Shown: in pieces, positions 26,282 through 35,049 of the stretch
Layout of the letters: the number at the start of each line of letters is the position of its first letter
Position numbering within the stretch: position 1 is the first letter of the stretch
NCBI GenBank assembly: GCA_042701975.1
Contig: CP170561.1
Location: forward strand, 4,092,001 to 4,156,000
Direction of reading: 5' to 3'
From: JAFALK01 sp042701975
GTDB taxonomy: Bacteria > Pseudomonadota > Gammaproteobacteria > Burkholderiales > Burkholderiaceae_C
Length of the DNA stretch: 64,000 nucleotides
Notes under the pieces: generated by a model
Told to the model about the DNA's origin: nothing
Seen by the model: the letters and a program-made list of their open reading frames with translations, nothing else
Database searches by the model: none
Position numbers and translations under genes: made by a program

Positions 26282-28073
26282 CGAGCCTCAATCCCCCCCG
26301 CACCACCCCTTCGCGCCTCGGATCCGCTGCACCGAACCAGCCATCATCCTTGCGTTCGATCGCCTGCGTGCCGCTCGGCAGATCCAGGCGCTGCACGCGA
26401 TGGCCCAGCGCGATCAGGCCGTTGATCGTGGCCTCGTCGAAGGCCCCCGCTTCGAGCAGCACCGGGCCGCCGACGGAGCCGAAGTTGGGCAGATCGATGG
26501 CGCGTTGTGCATCCAGCCCCCAGGCCAGCGTGCCGATCAGCGTCTTGGCCACGAAGGGAATGATCACGGAGCCGCCCGGTGCCCCGAGGCTCATCACGAG
26601 CCGATCGCCGCCAGCTTCAAACACGAGCATCGGCGTCATGCTGGAGCGCGGGCGCTTGCGCGGCTCCAGGCGGTTGGCCACAAGCTTGCCGTCGGCGCCT
26701 TCAGGGCGGAATGAAAAGTCCGTCAGCTGGTTGTTGAGGATGAAGCCGCCCTTCAAACCCGTGCCGCCGTCGCTCATCAGGCCCGAGCCGAAGGCCGTGG
26801 CCACGCTGGTGGTCAGCGCGATGGCATGGCCTTGAGCGTCGATGACGCTGATGTGGCTGGTGCCGTGTTCGACCTGTTCGGCCTGCCGTGCGTAGGCCAC
26901 GACCGCGGATCGCGGCACGCCAGGTTGAGGCTCGGGCATGGCCTGCGCGCCGATCAGGGTGGCGCGTTCGCGCAGGTAGTCGGTGTCGAGCAGGCTGTCC
27001 CAGCGGCCGGCAGGCGCGGAGACGAAATCGGGATCGGCCACGTACTGGGCGCGATCGGCGAAGGCCAGGCGCGAGGCTTCGGTGAAGCGGTGCAGGAAGG
27101 GCACGGACAGCGGCGCCGGCTCCGTGCCGAGCATCGACAGGATCTGCGCCACGGCGATGAAGCCGCTGGAAGGCGGCGGCATGCCGCAGAGGCGATAACT
27201 GCGCCAATCAGCGCACAGCACATCGCGCTTGACGGACCGGTAGCCGCGCAAGTCAGCCTCGGACAAGGCACCAGGCTGCGAAGCGCCGTGCACGCGCTGC
27301 ACGATATCCGCTGCCATGCGGCCCTCGTAGAAAGCACGCGGGCCCTGCCGGGCGATCTGGCGTAGCACTGCAGCCAACGCGGGATTGCGCAGCAGATGCC
27401 CGACCGGCCAGGGCTCGCCCTTGGCATCGAGGAAGTAGGCAGCTGCCTGCTTGTTCGAGCGCAGATGCGAGGCATCCTGCAGTAGCGAAGCCAGACGCGG
27501 ACTGACGATGAAGCCACGCTCGGCCAGCTGGATAGCCGGCTCGAAGAGCTTGGCCCAAGGCAGCTTGCCTTGTTCGCGGTGGGCCTGCCACAGCATCTCC
27601 AGCACGCCGGGCGTGCCGACCGAGAAGCCGGCGGGAATGGCGTCGCCGAAGCTCATCGGGCGCCCGTCGGCGCGCAGGAACTGGCGTGGATCGGCAGCGG
27701 CCGGCGCGGTCTCGCGGCCATCCCAGGCCTGGGCCTTCTTGCCGTCCCAACTGACCATGAAGGCGCCACCGCCAATGCCGCTGGACTGCGGCTCCACGAG
27801 CGTGAGCACCATCTGCACCGCCACTGCAGCATCGACCGCGGAACCGCCGGCATGCAGGATCTTCTCGCCGGCCTCGGCCGCCAGCGGATTGGCGGCGGCC
27901 ACGGCTTCGTGCCGGAATTGCCAGCCGGGCTTGGCTTGCCGACCACTTGCCGCTTCCGGCTGCACGAGCTGCTGCGCGTGCGCAGTCAGCGCACCGCAGC
28001 CCAGCGCTAACGCCAGAACTGCGTGCAGTATTTCTCGCCGACTACGGCCATCGATTGCGAATCGCAGAAGCAC
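26073..28073 (-). CDS. ggt: gamma-glutamyltransferase with aberrant C-terminal extension
   Basis: Ggt is a periplasmic Ntn-hydrolase that cleaves gamma-glutamyl bonds of glutathione and transfers the glutamyl group. A signal peptide (LHAVLALALGCGALTAHA) precedes the large subunit. The autoprocessing Thr is in VEHGTSHISVIDAQGHAIALT (Thr about 405), and SMTPMLVF and LGAPGGSVIIPF follow. GTG 28073 has a strong GGGGAGG site; the TTG 30 bp upstream does not. The family normally ends near GAADPRREGV (about residue 590). Here about 75 extra residues follow because the frame runs into the PIN pseudogene. Confidence 0.92.
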   Translation of the reverse strand: MLLRFAIDGRSRREILHAVLALALGCGALTAHAQQLVQPEAASGRQAKPGWQFRHEAVAAANPLAAEAGEKILHAGGSAVDAAVAVQMVLTLVEPQSSGIGGGAFMVSWDGKKAQAWDGRETAPAAADPRQFLRADGRPMSFGDAIPAGFSVGTPGVLEMLWQAHREQGKLPWAKLFEPAIQLAERGFIVSPRLASLLQDASHLRSNKQAAAYFLDAKGEPWPVGHLLRNPALAAVLRQIARQGPRAFYEGRMAADIVQRVHGASQPGALSEADLRGYRSVKRDVLCADWRSYRLCGMPPPSSGFIAVAQILSMLGTEPAPLSVPFLHRFTEASRLAFADRAQYVADPDFVSAPAGRWDSLLDTDYLRERATLIGAQAMPEPQPGVPRSAVVAYARQAEQVEHGTSHISVIDAQGHAIALTTSVATAFGSGLMSDGGTGLKGGFILNNQLTDFSFRPEGADGKLVANRLEPRKRPRSSMTPMLVFEAGGDRLVMSLGAPGGSVIIPFVAKTLIGTLAWGLDAQRAIDLPNFGSVGGPVLLEAGAFDEATINGLIALGHRVQRLDLPSGTQAIERKDDGWFGAADPRREGVVRGGLRLGASEAQAAWRCCHLAARHRRCPALPVRGDVGEIQAGVEITREQDAEKAAEIEAWLELMASRRHSAFGRS

Positions 28074-28162
28074 CGAGCCACCTCCCCTTGCAAGCCAATT
28101 CAAACCACTTTAATGGACGCAGCACACGGCGTCCTGCCGGTCTGCCCAGGGAGACTCAAAAC

Positions 28163-28345
28163 ATGAAAGACGGCAACAAGGACTTCGGGATGGCATTCGG
28201 CCTTGTGGCCCTGATCGCCGCCGACACGCTGGCGTATGACGCGCCAGCGTCGGCGCCTGCAATCACAGCAGAGGCACGCCCGTCTTCGCCTGAACCTGCT
28301 CGCGGCTCACGCCTTCCGCCAGCTCTACAAGCTTCAGCCCGCTAG
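28163..28345 (+). other. possible small exported peptide ORF (60 aa)
   Basis: MKDGNKDFGMAFGLVALIAA continues DTLAYDAPASAPAITAEA and runs 83 bp antisense into the end of scoB. It has a good ribosome-binding site (CAGGGAGACTC) and a weak hydrophobic stretch, but no recognised family. The second half has the composition of an antisense shadow, so it may be a truncated gene. Confidence 0.3.
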
Positions 28346-28901
28346 GGGTGACGTCCATCACCGCGAAGTCGGTGATGATGCGGTTGACCACACCCTTGCC
28401 GGTGAGCGGCAGCGTGCACTCGGGGAGGATCTTGAGGTCTTCGGTGCCGTCCTTCTTGCGCGCCACGTGCTCCATCAGCACGATCACGCGCGGCACGCCA
28501 GCCACCAGGTCCATGGCGCCGCCCATGCCCTTGACCATCTTGCCGGGGATCATCCAGTTGGCCAGGTCGCCCGTGGCCGTGACCTGCATGGCGCCGAGGA
28601 TGGACAGATTGATCTTGCCGCCGCGGATCATGGCAAAGCTGTCGTGGCTGCCGAAGATGGCAGAGCCGGGGATGGTGGTGACCGTCTGCTTGCCGGCGTT
28701 GATGAGGTCGGCGTCTACCTCGTCTTCGGTTGGGAAGGGGCCGATGCCCAGCATGCCGTTCTCGCTCTGCAGCCACACTTCCTTGGTCGAAGGCACGTGG
28801 TTGGCCACCAGCGTGGGGATGCCGATGCCGAGGTTGACGTAGAAGCCGTCCTCGAGTTCCTGGGCGGCGCGGGCCGCCATCTGGTCTTGGGTCCAGGGCA
28901 T
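28263..28901 (-). CDS. scoB: 3-oxoacid CoA-transferase subunit B
   Basis: With ScoA this makes a CoA-transferase that activates acetoacetate (or a related 3-oxoacid) with succinyl-CoA. The 212-residue protein has the catalytic glutamate motif VWLQSENGMLGIGPFP (near residue 46) and ends in the usual KTGVPLL-type tail. It starts 10 bp after the scoA stop, in the same operon. Confidence 0.95.
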   Translation of the reverse strand: MPWTQDQMAARAAQELEDGFYVNLGIGIPTLVANHVPSTKEVWLQSENGMLGIGPFPTEDEVDADLINAGKQTVTTIPGSAIFGSHDSFAMIRGGKINLSILGAMQVTATGDLANWMIPGKMVKGMGGAMDLVAGVPRVIVLMEHVARKKDGTEDLKILPECTLPLTGKGVVNRIITDFAVMDVTPSGLKLVELAEGVSREQVQAKTGVPLL

Positions 28902-28911
28902 AACGTTCTCC

Positions 28912-29610
28912 TCAAGCGGTGCGAGTGGTGCGCTTCTCGATGCGCTTCTCAGGATTGGGGTTGTGCACGATGCGGTGCACGTAGATGCCCGGCAGGTGGA
29001 TGGCGTCCGGGTCCAGCGCGCCGGTCTCCACGACCTGCTCCACCTCCACGATGGTCACTTGGCCCGCCATGGCCACGGCCGGGTTGAAGTTGCGCGCGGT
29101 GCGGCGAAAGACCAGATTGCCGCTCTTGTCGGCGATGTGCGCCTTGACGAGCGAGACCTGCGGCTTGAGCGACCGCTCCATCACGTAGGTCTGGCCGTCG
29201 AACTCGCGCGTTTCCTTGCCCTCAGCCACCAACGTGCCCACGCCGGTGCGGGTGAAGAAGGCCGGGATGCCCGCGCCACCGGCGCGCAGCTTCTCGGCCA
29301 GCGTGCCCTGCGGGGTGAATTCCAGCTCCAGCTCGCCGGCCAGGTACTGGCGCTCGAACTCCTTGTTCTCGCCCACATAGCTGGAGATCATCTTCCGGAT
29401 CTGCCGCGTGACGAGCAGCTGCCCAAGGCCGAAGCCGTCCACGCCCGCGTTGTTGGAGATGACGGTCAGGTCCTTGGTGCCGGAATCGCGCAACGCGGCG
29501 ATCAGCGCCTCGGGGATGCCGCACAGGCCGAAGCCGCCCACGGCCATCAGCTGGCCATCGGCCACCACGCCCTCGAGGGCTGCGGCCGCGCTCGGATAGA
29601 GCTTGTTCAT
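28912..29610 (-). CDS. scoA: 3-oxoacid CoA-transferase subunit A
   Basis: The 232-residue protein has the CoA-transferase signature GQLMAVGGFGLCGIPEALI, the LTVISNNAGVDGFGLG motif and GNLVFRRTARNFNPAVAMA. The start has a clean AGGAGGC site. ScoA/ScoB specificity for acetoacetate is by family; acetate or butyrate CoA-transferases are near relatives. The 78 bp upstream show no obvious operator. Confidence 0.95.
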   Translation of the reverse strand: MNKLYPSAAAALEGVVADGQLMAVGGFGLCGIPEALIAALRDSGTKDLTVISNNAGVDGFGLGQLLVTRQIRKMISSYVGENKEFERQYLAGELELEFTPQGTLAEKLRAGGAGIPAFFTRTGVGTLVAEGKETREFDGQTYVMERSLKPQVSLVKAHIADKSGNLVFRRTARNFNPAVAMAGQVTIVEVEQVVETGALDPDAIHLPGIYVHRIVHNPNPEKRIEKRTTRTA

Positions 29611-29688
29611 TCATGCCTCCTACAGAAGATGCAGGAGCGTACTACCTAATCCCATACGTAGTCGATTACGCAAAATCGCCTAAATGGA

Positions 29689-31356
29689 TCACCTCACCGT
29701 GAGGCTCACAACCTTGCCGCTGGCGGCGAACAGGAGTTTCTTCTCGCCCTCGCTCTCGATCAGGCGGTAGCAGACACGGCCCCATCCCGGCGCAACGAAG
29801 GAGACGCAAAGCGTGTCGCCCTGGATCACATAGGAGCCGGTGCTGTTGCTCACCGCCGTTCTTGCCGAGACCTGGTTCGGCGCAGCGAAAGTCAGCTCCA
29901 CGTTGCCGAGCCGGGCCGGATCGCGCGGATGCGGATAGATCCAGGTATGTCCCGTCAACATGTTCGGCGTGATCGCCAGTGCCGCCGCTGTTGCCGGCAT
30001 CTGTGCAGGCGCAGTCGCCGGCATCGCCACCTGCTGCCTGGCGCCCTCCGCTGGCGCGATCGCTTCAGAGCGCCCGCCACCCAGGTCGATGCCGAGCACG
30101 CGCAACGCATCCTGGATCGGGATGAAGAAGTTGAAGCCCCGGCCCTCGGCAATGCCGGCTTTGGTCAGGCCCACGACGCGTCCCTCGCCGTCCAGAAGAG
30201 GGCCGCCGCTGCTGCCGAAAGTGACCGCCACATCGCTCTGCAAGAGATGTGTGCCCTGCAGGACGCGATCGGCGCTCAGCACGCCGCGGGTCAGCGTGCT
30301 CGTCAGCACGCCCAGCGGGGCTCCGATGGCATAGACCTCTGCGCCGACGTCGAGCGGCGTTTCCCGGATCGCCAGCGGCTCGAGATCGACGGCCGGCGTC
30401 TTGAGCAGGGCCACATCGTCCCGCTCGCTGGCCTTGATCACCTGGGCCACCATCTTGTCGCCGTTGGACAGCTTGACTTTCACGTACTTCGATCCCTTGA
30501 CGACGTGATAGTCGGTCAGCAGATAGCCCTCGCGATCGACGTAGAAGCCGCTGCCACTGCCGGCGGTCGTCTCGACGACGACCACGGCCGCCCTGAGCCT
30601 GTCCTGATTCTTTTGCGTGCCGCCCGGCTGAGGCTGCGTGCGGGCCAGCGTCAGCCCATGCTGGCCCACGGGAGCTTCGAGGGTGGCGACAGGCGTCACG
30701 CCTGGTGAACTGCCGGCACCGGGCCCAGTCCGTCGCAGCGCCTCCAGCACCTCCGGCGCGGCGAGGAAGTTGTCGATGGCGACGACCAGGGCACGCTGCG
30801 AGAGGTCCGGGACCTTGCTGCTGCTCTGGGCCAGGCCCTCGGTGCTGCGCTGGAACACCACCTTCTGCTCCTTCTCCGAAAACAGCGCCCAGTCCACCCG
30901 GAAATGGATCCAGCCCTCGGCCTTGCCGGAGAAGATGCAGATTTCTTCGCGGTATCCCCTGAGGACGGCTCCGAGGCGGAAATCCGGTGCGCTGCTCACG
31001 TCGGTGTCGAAGGCCGAAGCCGAGGTCAGCCCGGCCAGCGGATAGCCCAGGCGCTTGAGCTCCTGTGTGGCCACCAGCGTCACCTGCGCGACCAGGGTCC
31101 TGGATGCATCCGGGGTCAGCAGCACGGTCCGGGGTACCGAGCAAAGCCAGCTGCCTTGCGAAATGTGGCCCAGGTCCTCGCCCAGCAGCATGCCGAGCTT
31201 GACGGGGCCGACCGCAAGCCTGGTGTCGAACGTCTGCCCGGTGGCCACCATCGGGGCCAGCACGGCGACTTGCGGCGCTAGCGGCGCATCGGCCCGGCTC
31301 GCAAGGCCGATCAGTCCGCAGGCCAGCGCCGCGGCAATTCGATTCCATCCCGTCAT
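29689..31356 (-). CDS. exported S1C (trypsin-like/DegP-type) serine protease
   Basis: The 555-residue protein has a signal peptide (GWNRIAAALACGLIGLASRADA). An unrecognised N-terminal domain (about 30-220) shows repeated references to AVLAPMV and ALVVAIDNFLAAPEV. The protease domain (about 255-440) has catalytic His in LLTDYHVVKGSKYV, Asp in ASERDDVALLKTP and Ser in VAVTFGSSGGPLLDGEG. A C-terminal beta-rich domain has two late cysteines and no PDZ domain is seen. ATG 31356 fits the GGGAG site better than ATG 31362. It may do periplasmic quality control or process a specific client. Confidence 0.85.
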   Translation of the reverse strand: MTGWNRIAAALACGLIGLASRADAPLAPQVAVLAPMVATGQTFDTRLAVGPVKLGMLLGEDLGHISQGSWLCSVPRTVLLTPDASRTLVAQVTLVATQELKRLGYPLAGLTSASAFDTDVSSAPDFRLGAVLRGYREEICIFSGKAEGWIHFRVDWALFSEKEQKVVFQRSTEGLAQSSSKVPDLSQRALVVAIDNFLAAPEVLEALRRTGPGAGSSPGVTPVATLEAPVGQHGLTLARTQPQPGGTQKNQDRLRAAVVVVETTAGSGSGFYVDREGYLLTDYHVVKGSKYVKVKLSNGDKMVAQVIKASERDDVALLKTPAVDLEPLAIRETPLDVGAEVYAIGAPLGVLTSTLTRGVLSADRVLQGTHLLQSDVAVTFGSSGGPLLDGEGRVVGLTKAGIAEGRGFNFFIPIQDALRVLGIDLGGGRSEAIAPAEGARQQVAMPATAPAQMPATAAALAITPNMLTGHTWIYPHPRDPARLGNVELTFAAPNQVSARTAVSNSTGSYVIQGDTLCVSFVAPGWGRVCYRLIESEGEKKLLFAASGKVVSLTVR

Positions 31357-31440
31357 GAACATCTCTCCCTCAAGACTTGTCACGCCCCGGGCCGTCTTCG
31401 ACGGGCGGCTTGGGCACGCGCATGATGCCAGCGCCAGCCC

Positions 31441-31462
31441 GCCGCAGACTTGCCGCAGACTT
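31441..31462. repeat. two head-to-tail copies of an 11-bp unit
   Basis: GCCGCAGACTT occurs at 31441-31451 and again at 31452-31462, followed by GCGGGTCTTCTGG. It lies in the 178-bp gap between the divergent protease and PAS-LuxR genes and may be a regulator site. Confidence 0.5.
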
Positions 31463-31534
31463 GCGGGTCTTCTGGGGTAGTCTGATGGGCTGGCGCATGG
31501 TCTGATCCGCGCCCAGATTTCCAACCCTTGTTCG

Positions 31535-32071
31535 ATGGACTACCGCACCGCGTTTGAACTCGCCCCCGTGGGCCTCATCATCTCGGCCCAGCGGCTCATC
31601 AAGGACTGCAATGCGCAGGTGCTCGCCATCTTCGGCGCCACGCGCGAGCAGCTGGTGGGCCAGAGTTTCGAGATGCTTTACCCGAGCCTGGCGGAGTTCG
31701 AGCGCACCGGCGCGCGCATCGTCGCCAGCCTGGACAAGCGCGGCTTCTATGCAGACGAGCGCGTGATGCGCCGCATGGGTGGCGAGCTGTTCTGGTGTCA
31801 GGTTTCCGGTCGCGCCCTCAAGGCCGGCGACCCGCACGCCGAAGGCATCTGGAGCTTCGACGACCTGTCCGCGCTGCGCCCGGTGAAGGCCGACCTGACG
31901 GCCCGCGAGCGCGAAATCGCGGCCCTGCTGATCGAAGGGCTGACAAGCAAGCTCATCGGCAAACGGCTTGAGATCAGCCCGCGCACGGTGGACATCTACC
32001 GCGCACGGCTGATCCGCAAATACGGCGCTACCGGCACCGCGGATCTCATCCACAAGCTGCTGGTGGCCTGA
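31535..32071 (+). CDS. PAS-LuxR transcriptional regulator
   Basis: The 178-residue protein has an N-terminal PAS domain (about 1-110, with FELAPVGLIISAQRLIKDCN and GELFWCQVSGRAL). A LuxR-type HTH follows (LTAREREIAALLIEGLTSKLIGKRLEISPRTVDIYRARLIRKYGA, about 121-165). It has no receiver domain, so it senses through the PAS domain or a partner. Divergence from the protease makes that gene a possible target; the effector is unknown. Confidence 0.88.
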   Translation: MDYRTAFELAPVGLIISAQRLIKDCNAQVLAIFGATREQLVGQSFEMLYPSLAEFERTGARIVASLDKRGFYADERVMRRMGGELFWCQVSGRALKAGDPHAEGIWSFDDLSALRPVKADLTAREREIAALLIEGLTSKLIGKRLEISPRTVDIYRARLIRKYGATGTADLIHKLLVA

Positions 32072-32076
32072 CTGAT

Positions 32077-32541
32077 TCAGCCGCTCACCGGCACCGCCAG
32101 ACCGCGCTTCACCACGCCCAGGGTCACCTGGGTGGCGTAACGCAGGATGCAGGGGTGCTGCACCAGCAGCTCAGCCATCAAGGCTTCGTAGCGGGCCACA
32201 TCGGGCGCGGTGACGACCAGCACGAAGTCCGCCTCGCCCGTCACGAAGAAGGCCTGTTGCACCGCCGGTTCGGCCAGCAGCGCGCGGCGCAGCGCCGCCA
32301 CCTGATCGGGCCGTTCGTGGTGCAGGTAAAGGCTGGCGAGGAAGCTGGTCGAGGGACCGAGGCGTGCCGGATCCAGCACGGCGATCTGGCGCTCGATCAC
32401 GCCCTCGTCGCGCAGGCGTCGCAGCCGGCGCTGGATGGCCGAGGGCGACAGCGCTACCCGTTCGGCCATCTGCTCGGCCGTGGCGGCGGCATCCTCCTGC
32501 ACCAGGGTCAGCAGTTGGCGGTCGAAGTCGTCGAGGTCCAT
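32077..32541 (-). CDS. Lrp/AsnC-family regulator
   Basis: The 154-residue protein has the HTH MDLDDFDRQLLTLVQEDAAATAEQMAERVALSPSAIQRRLRRL-type start (about 1-60) and the ligand-binding RAM domain (VLVVTAPDVARYEALMAELL). These proteins respond to amino acids and often control an adjacent gene. It converges with the PAS-LuxR gene (5-bp gap) and diverges from the VOC gene, its nearest likely target. Confidence 0.92.
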   Translation of the reverse strand: MDLDDFDRQLLTLVQEDAAATAEQMAERVALSPSAIQRRLRRLRDEGVIERQIAVLDPARLGPSTSFLASLYLHHERPDQVAALRRALLAEPAVQQAFFVTGEADFVLVVTAPDVARYEALMAELLVQHPCILRYATQVTLGVVKRGLAVPVSG

Positions 32542-32649
32542 GTCGATTGCAGAAATTCCGCGCCGCGGGCCGTCACAACGCGGCCGACCGACGGGAGCGG
32601 CTTTCTAGCATACGTTCCTCTTTCACTTCTCCCCATTCGGATCTCGACC

Positions 32650-33024
32650 ATGATCGATCACGCCTCCCTCGGTAGCCAGCATTACGCCGCCGCCATCGAG
32701 TTCTACCGCCAAGCCCTCGGCCCCATCGGCGTCGAGCTGCAACGCGACACCGGCAAGGAAGCCGCCTTCGCCCGCGCCGGACATTGGGGTTTCTTCCTCT
32801 ACCCGGCCGAGACCACGCCCACCGCGCCCGGCCTGCATTTCGCGTTTGCAGCCGCATCGCGCGCCGAGGTCGCCGCTGCGCATGCTGCGGCCCTTGCAGC
32901 CGGCGGCACAGACCTGTTCACGCCGCGTGAGCGACCTGATATCAGTCCCAGCTATTTCGGCGCCATGTTCGCGGACCTCGACGGTCATCGCATCGAAGTG
33001 CTGACCCATGCACCGGAGCCTTGA
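32650..33024 (+). CDS. VOC-superfamily (glyoxalase-like) protein
   Basis: The 124-residue protein is one glyoxalase/bleomycin-resistance fold: MIDHASLGSQHYAAAIEFYR at the start, LHFAFAAASRAEVAAAHAAAL in the middle and YFGAMFADLDGHRIEVLTH at the end with the metal-ligand glutamate. The substrate is unknown. It diverges from the Lrp/AsnC gene. Confidence 0.9.
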   Translation: MIDHASLGSQHYAAAIEFYRQALGPIGVELQRDTGKEAAFARAGHWGFFLYPAETTPTAPGLHFAFAAASRAEVAAAHAAALAAGGTDLFTPRERPDISPSYFGAMFADLDGHRIEVLTHAPEP

Positions 33025-33032
33025 GCAGCCGC

Positions 33033-34232
33033 TCAGCCGCCGTAGCACTCGTCGGCAACAAAATGCGCGAGCTCTTCGATGCTGACCTTCCGCTTGCTGA
33101 TCACGCGAAAACCAAAGTGGCCCATCATGTCGTCGTCACAGACCATGACCGCACGACGCGCAGACTCTGATGATTGCCAGCAGACACCCCCGTAGCTGTG
33201 ATTGCCGTGCGCCGTGTCGACGGGCAGGCCAACCAGCAGCGCGCAGGAGTCCACTGCCACCAGGTGGTGAGCCGCCAGAGCGGTGTTGAAGGATGCCTTG
33301 CGCTCGTTGGCGTCCGGCTCCCTGGCCACGAAATATCGCTGGCCTCGATACACCATGTCCGCCGATTGAAACCATGACCGCGTAAGGCTTTGCACCTCCT
33401 GTGGACTGCTGGGCACGGGAATCCAGTGCTGCAGAACGTATTCCTGTTCGCTGTAGGACCGGGCGAGGCATTCCTTCGGGTTGGCGCCTTGCCCACAGAC
33501 TGCGTCTCTCTGTTGCAGCCACTTCTGCTGAAGCGCAGCAAGCTGCCTTCGCGCCGGCAGCTCGGCAAGCGAGACGAGCATGCGCTGGTAGTCATCAGAC
33601 AGCTTCAGGTCTTGAGCTGCGAGCTCCGGCTCATTGCACAGCATCGTTTCCATGCGCGTGCTGGCGCGGGTGCAGTCGAAGCTCGGTCCGCTGCTCGGTG
33701 GCACAAAGCCTTGGGGTGGCCGAAACGAAGCGACGGGCAATGACTGCCTGGCACCGCTAGCGTCCGTGAATTCAACAGAGGTTGGTATGGCCTTGCGCTC
33801 TCCCAACCACCGAAGGATAGAAAGCCGCGCGCCCTCCGGGATAGCGCCGCGGATCTGCATGGAGTCCAGTTCCAGCGGGCCTTCGTTCTCCGGATACTTC
33901 CCATCGAAAATCGCGCCGAGGCCTGCGCCGGTCTTCATGTCGAGCCAGAAGAACCCCTTCATCAGGCAAGCATGCGGAACACAGGCGTCGGCTGTGAAAT
34001 ATCGTTCCTGCTGCACGATCACAGGGCCAGGAGATCCGCTCAAGGCGCTCGTCAGCTCCGGTGCAAAGGAGCGATGCGTTTTTGATGCGACCAACGGCTG
34101 GGTACGCTTATCCCAGATGAAGACATTGGTGGACTCGTCACAGTACTCCAGGAGCCAAGACAGGCTTGACGCGCTTGCGCCACCGGTGGCGGCGAAGAAC
34201 AAAATCAACAGCGAGAGACGTGCGAAGCGCAT
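33033..34232 (-). CDS. exported protein with LprI-like domain
   Basis: The 399-residue protein starts with a signal peptide (MRFARLSLLILFFAATGGASAS). Its middle has a LprI/PF07007-type motif with paired cysteines: FDCTRASTRMETMLCNEPELAAQDLKLSDDYQRML, ending DAVCGQGANPKECLARSY. LprI domains are linked to lysozyme inhibition and often found in exported proteins. The N- and C-terminal parts are unrecognised. ATG 34232 gives the signal peptide directly. Repeat element A lies 46-105 bp upstream. Confidence 0.75.
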   Translation of the reverse strand: MRFARLSLLILFFAATGGASASSLSWLLEYCDESTNVFIWDKRTQPLVASKTHRSFAPELTSALSGSPGPVIVQQERYFTADACVPHACLMKGFFWLDMKTGAGLGAIFDGKYPENEGPLELDSMQIRGAIPEGARLSILRWLGERKAIPTSVEFTDASGARQSLPVASFRPPQGFVPPSSGPSFDCTRASTRMETMLCNEPELAAQDLKLSDDYQRMLVSLAELPARRQLAALQQKWLQQRDAVCGQGANPKECLARSYSEQEYVLQHWIPVPSSPQEVQSLTRSWFQSADMVYRGQRYFVAREPDANERKASFNTALAAHHLVAVDSCALLVGLPVDTAHGNHSYGGVCWQSSESARRAVMVCDDDMMGHFGFRVISKRKVSIEELAHFVADECYGG

Positions 34233-34277
34233 AGCCCAAGGAAATCGAAGTGATGGGGCAATCATGAGGCACGGGGG

Positions 34278-34337
34278 TCGGAAGAATCATTGCCGCATTC
34301 GGCAGACTTCCTGCACAGGTCGGAAGAATTCTTCCCT
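34278..34337 (-). promoter_or_regulatory. repeat element A (9-bp direct repeats, 21-bp period)
   Basis: On the minus strand TTCTTCCGA, GTCTGCCGA and TTCTTCCGA occur with exactly 21 bp from start to start (9 bp plus 12-bp spacers). The outer TTCTTCC also forms the palindrome GGAAGAATTCTTCC. It sits 46-105 bp upstream of the LprI-like gene. Related elements are at 37600 and 54978. The 9+12 geometry is that of LytTR-family regulator sites. Confidence 0.65.
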
Positions 34338-34348
34338 TTCCCAGCCCA

Positions 34349-34498
34349 TCAATGCCGCTTGAAGTACTGAACCTCGCGCTCGTGCTTCTCGGCCTGCTCG
34401 CGGATACTGAAGGTGCCCATATTGCGGCGCTTGCCCGTCTTCGGATCGGGCTTGCGCGAGTAGAGGCGGTACTGGCCGCTGCCGAGTTTGCGGATCAT
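34349..34498 (-). CDS. conserved-looking 49-residue basic protein
   Basis: MIRKLGSGQYRLYSRKPDPK then TGKRRNMGTFSIREQAEKHE and REVQYFKRH. It is rich in Lys and Arg with a charged helical C-terminus, and resembles short uncharacterised proteobacterial proteins of this size. Its start overlaps the stop of the exported protein upstream (ATGA), so it is translationally coupled. Function unknown; the RKPDPKTGKRRNMGTF part looks like a small nucleic-acid-binding strand pair (speculative). Confidence 0.7.
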   Translation of the reverse strand: MIRKLGSGQYRLYSRKPDPKTGKRRNMGTFSIREQAEKHEREVQYFKRH

Positions 34499-34905
34499 GG
34501 CGTGCTCGGGACGTTCACACTCCGGTACGTCAGCATGACGTTGGCAGCCGTTGCATTGCGGTTGCCGGCTCTGGCCGTGATCTTGTAGGGCCTGCCGCTT
34601 TCCAAGGTCACATAACAATGACTTCGCACGGTGCCGTCGCTTTCGCTGAAGGTCACCGTCACGCGCTGTCCGCATTGCTGGCCGTCCACGAAGGTGTCCA
34701 CCCAGACGGAGGGTGAATTGCTGCCGGCCGTCACGTTGGCCGTTGCCTCGATGACATAGCGGCCGGTACCGCTGACCGTCAAGGTGCAGTCCGCCCCGTC
34801 GGACGCGGTGGTGCAGTCCATGTTCTGGGCATGGCCGACGGCGGACAGGCACAGGCCGAGCAGGACGACCGCCGTCCATCGAATTTGCCGAGCGACTGCT
34901 TGCAT
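34495..34905 (-). CDS. exported protein of unknown function
   Basis: The 136-residue protein has a signal peptide ending at VGHAQ (about residue 26) and a beta-rich mature part with four cysteines (MDCTTASDGADCTLTV, DGQQCGQRV, RSHCYVTL). This looks like a small disulfide-stabilised immunoglobulin-like or spore-coat-U-like fold, but no family is recognised. ATG 34905 has AAGGGAG at 5 nt. It is the first gene of a coupled pair with the 49-residue protein. Confidence 0.7.
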   Translation of the reverse strand: MQAVARQIRWTAVVLLGLCLSAVGHAQNMDCTTASDGADCTLTVSGTGRYVIEATANVTAGSNSPSVWVDTFVDGQQCGQRVTVTFSESDGTVRSHCYVTLESGRPYKITARAGNRNATAANVMLTYRSVNVPSTP

Positions 34906-35049
34906 GGAGACTCCCTTCTGCGAAGGAATGCAAATCTTCATCCTCGCCATTGAGGCGCCTTGTCAGACAAGGGCGATAAATGAACCACAAGCGCTCATCG
35001 CCTACACGGCCGCCGGATACTCGCCGGGTTGCTCACCGAGGAGAGGCGC

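Noticed and set aside
31441..31480. A fourth candidate copy of the TTCTTCCGA element in front of the protease gene
   Set aside because: The repeats are 11 bp head to tail, not 9 bp at 21-bp period, and lack the TTCCGA core.
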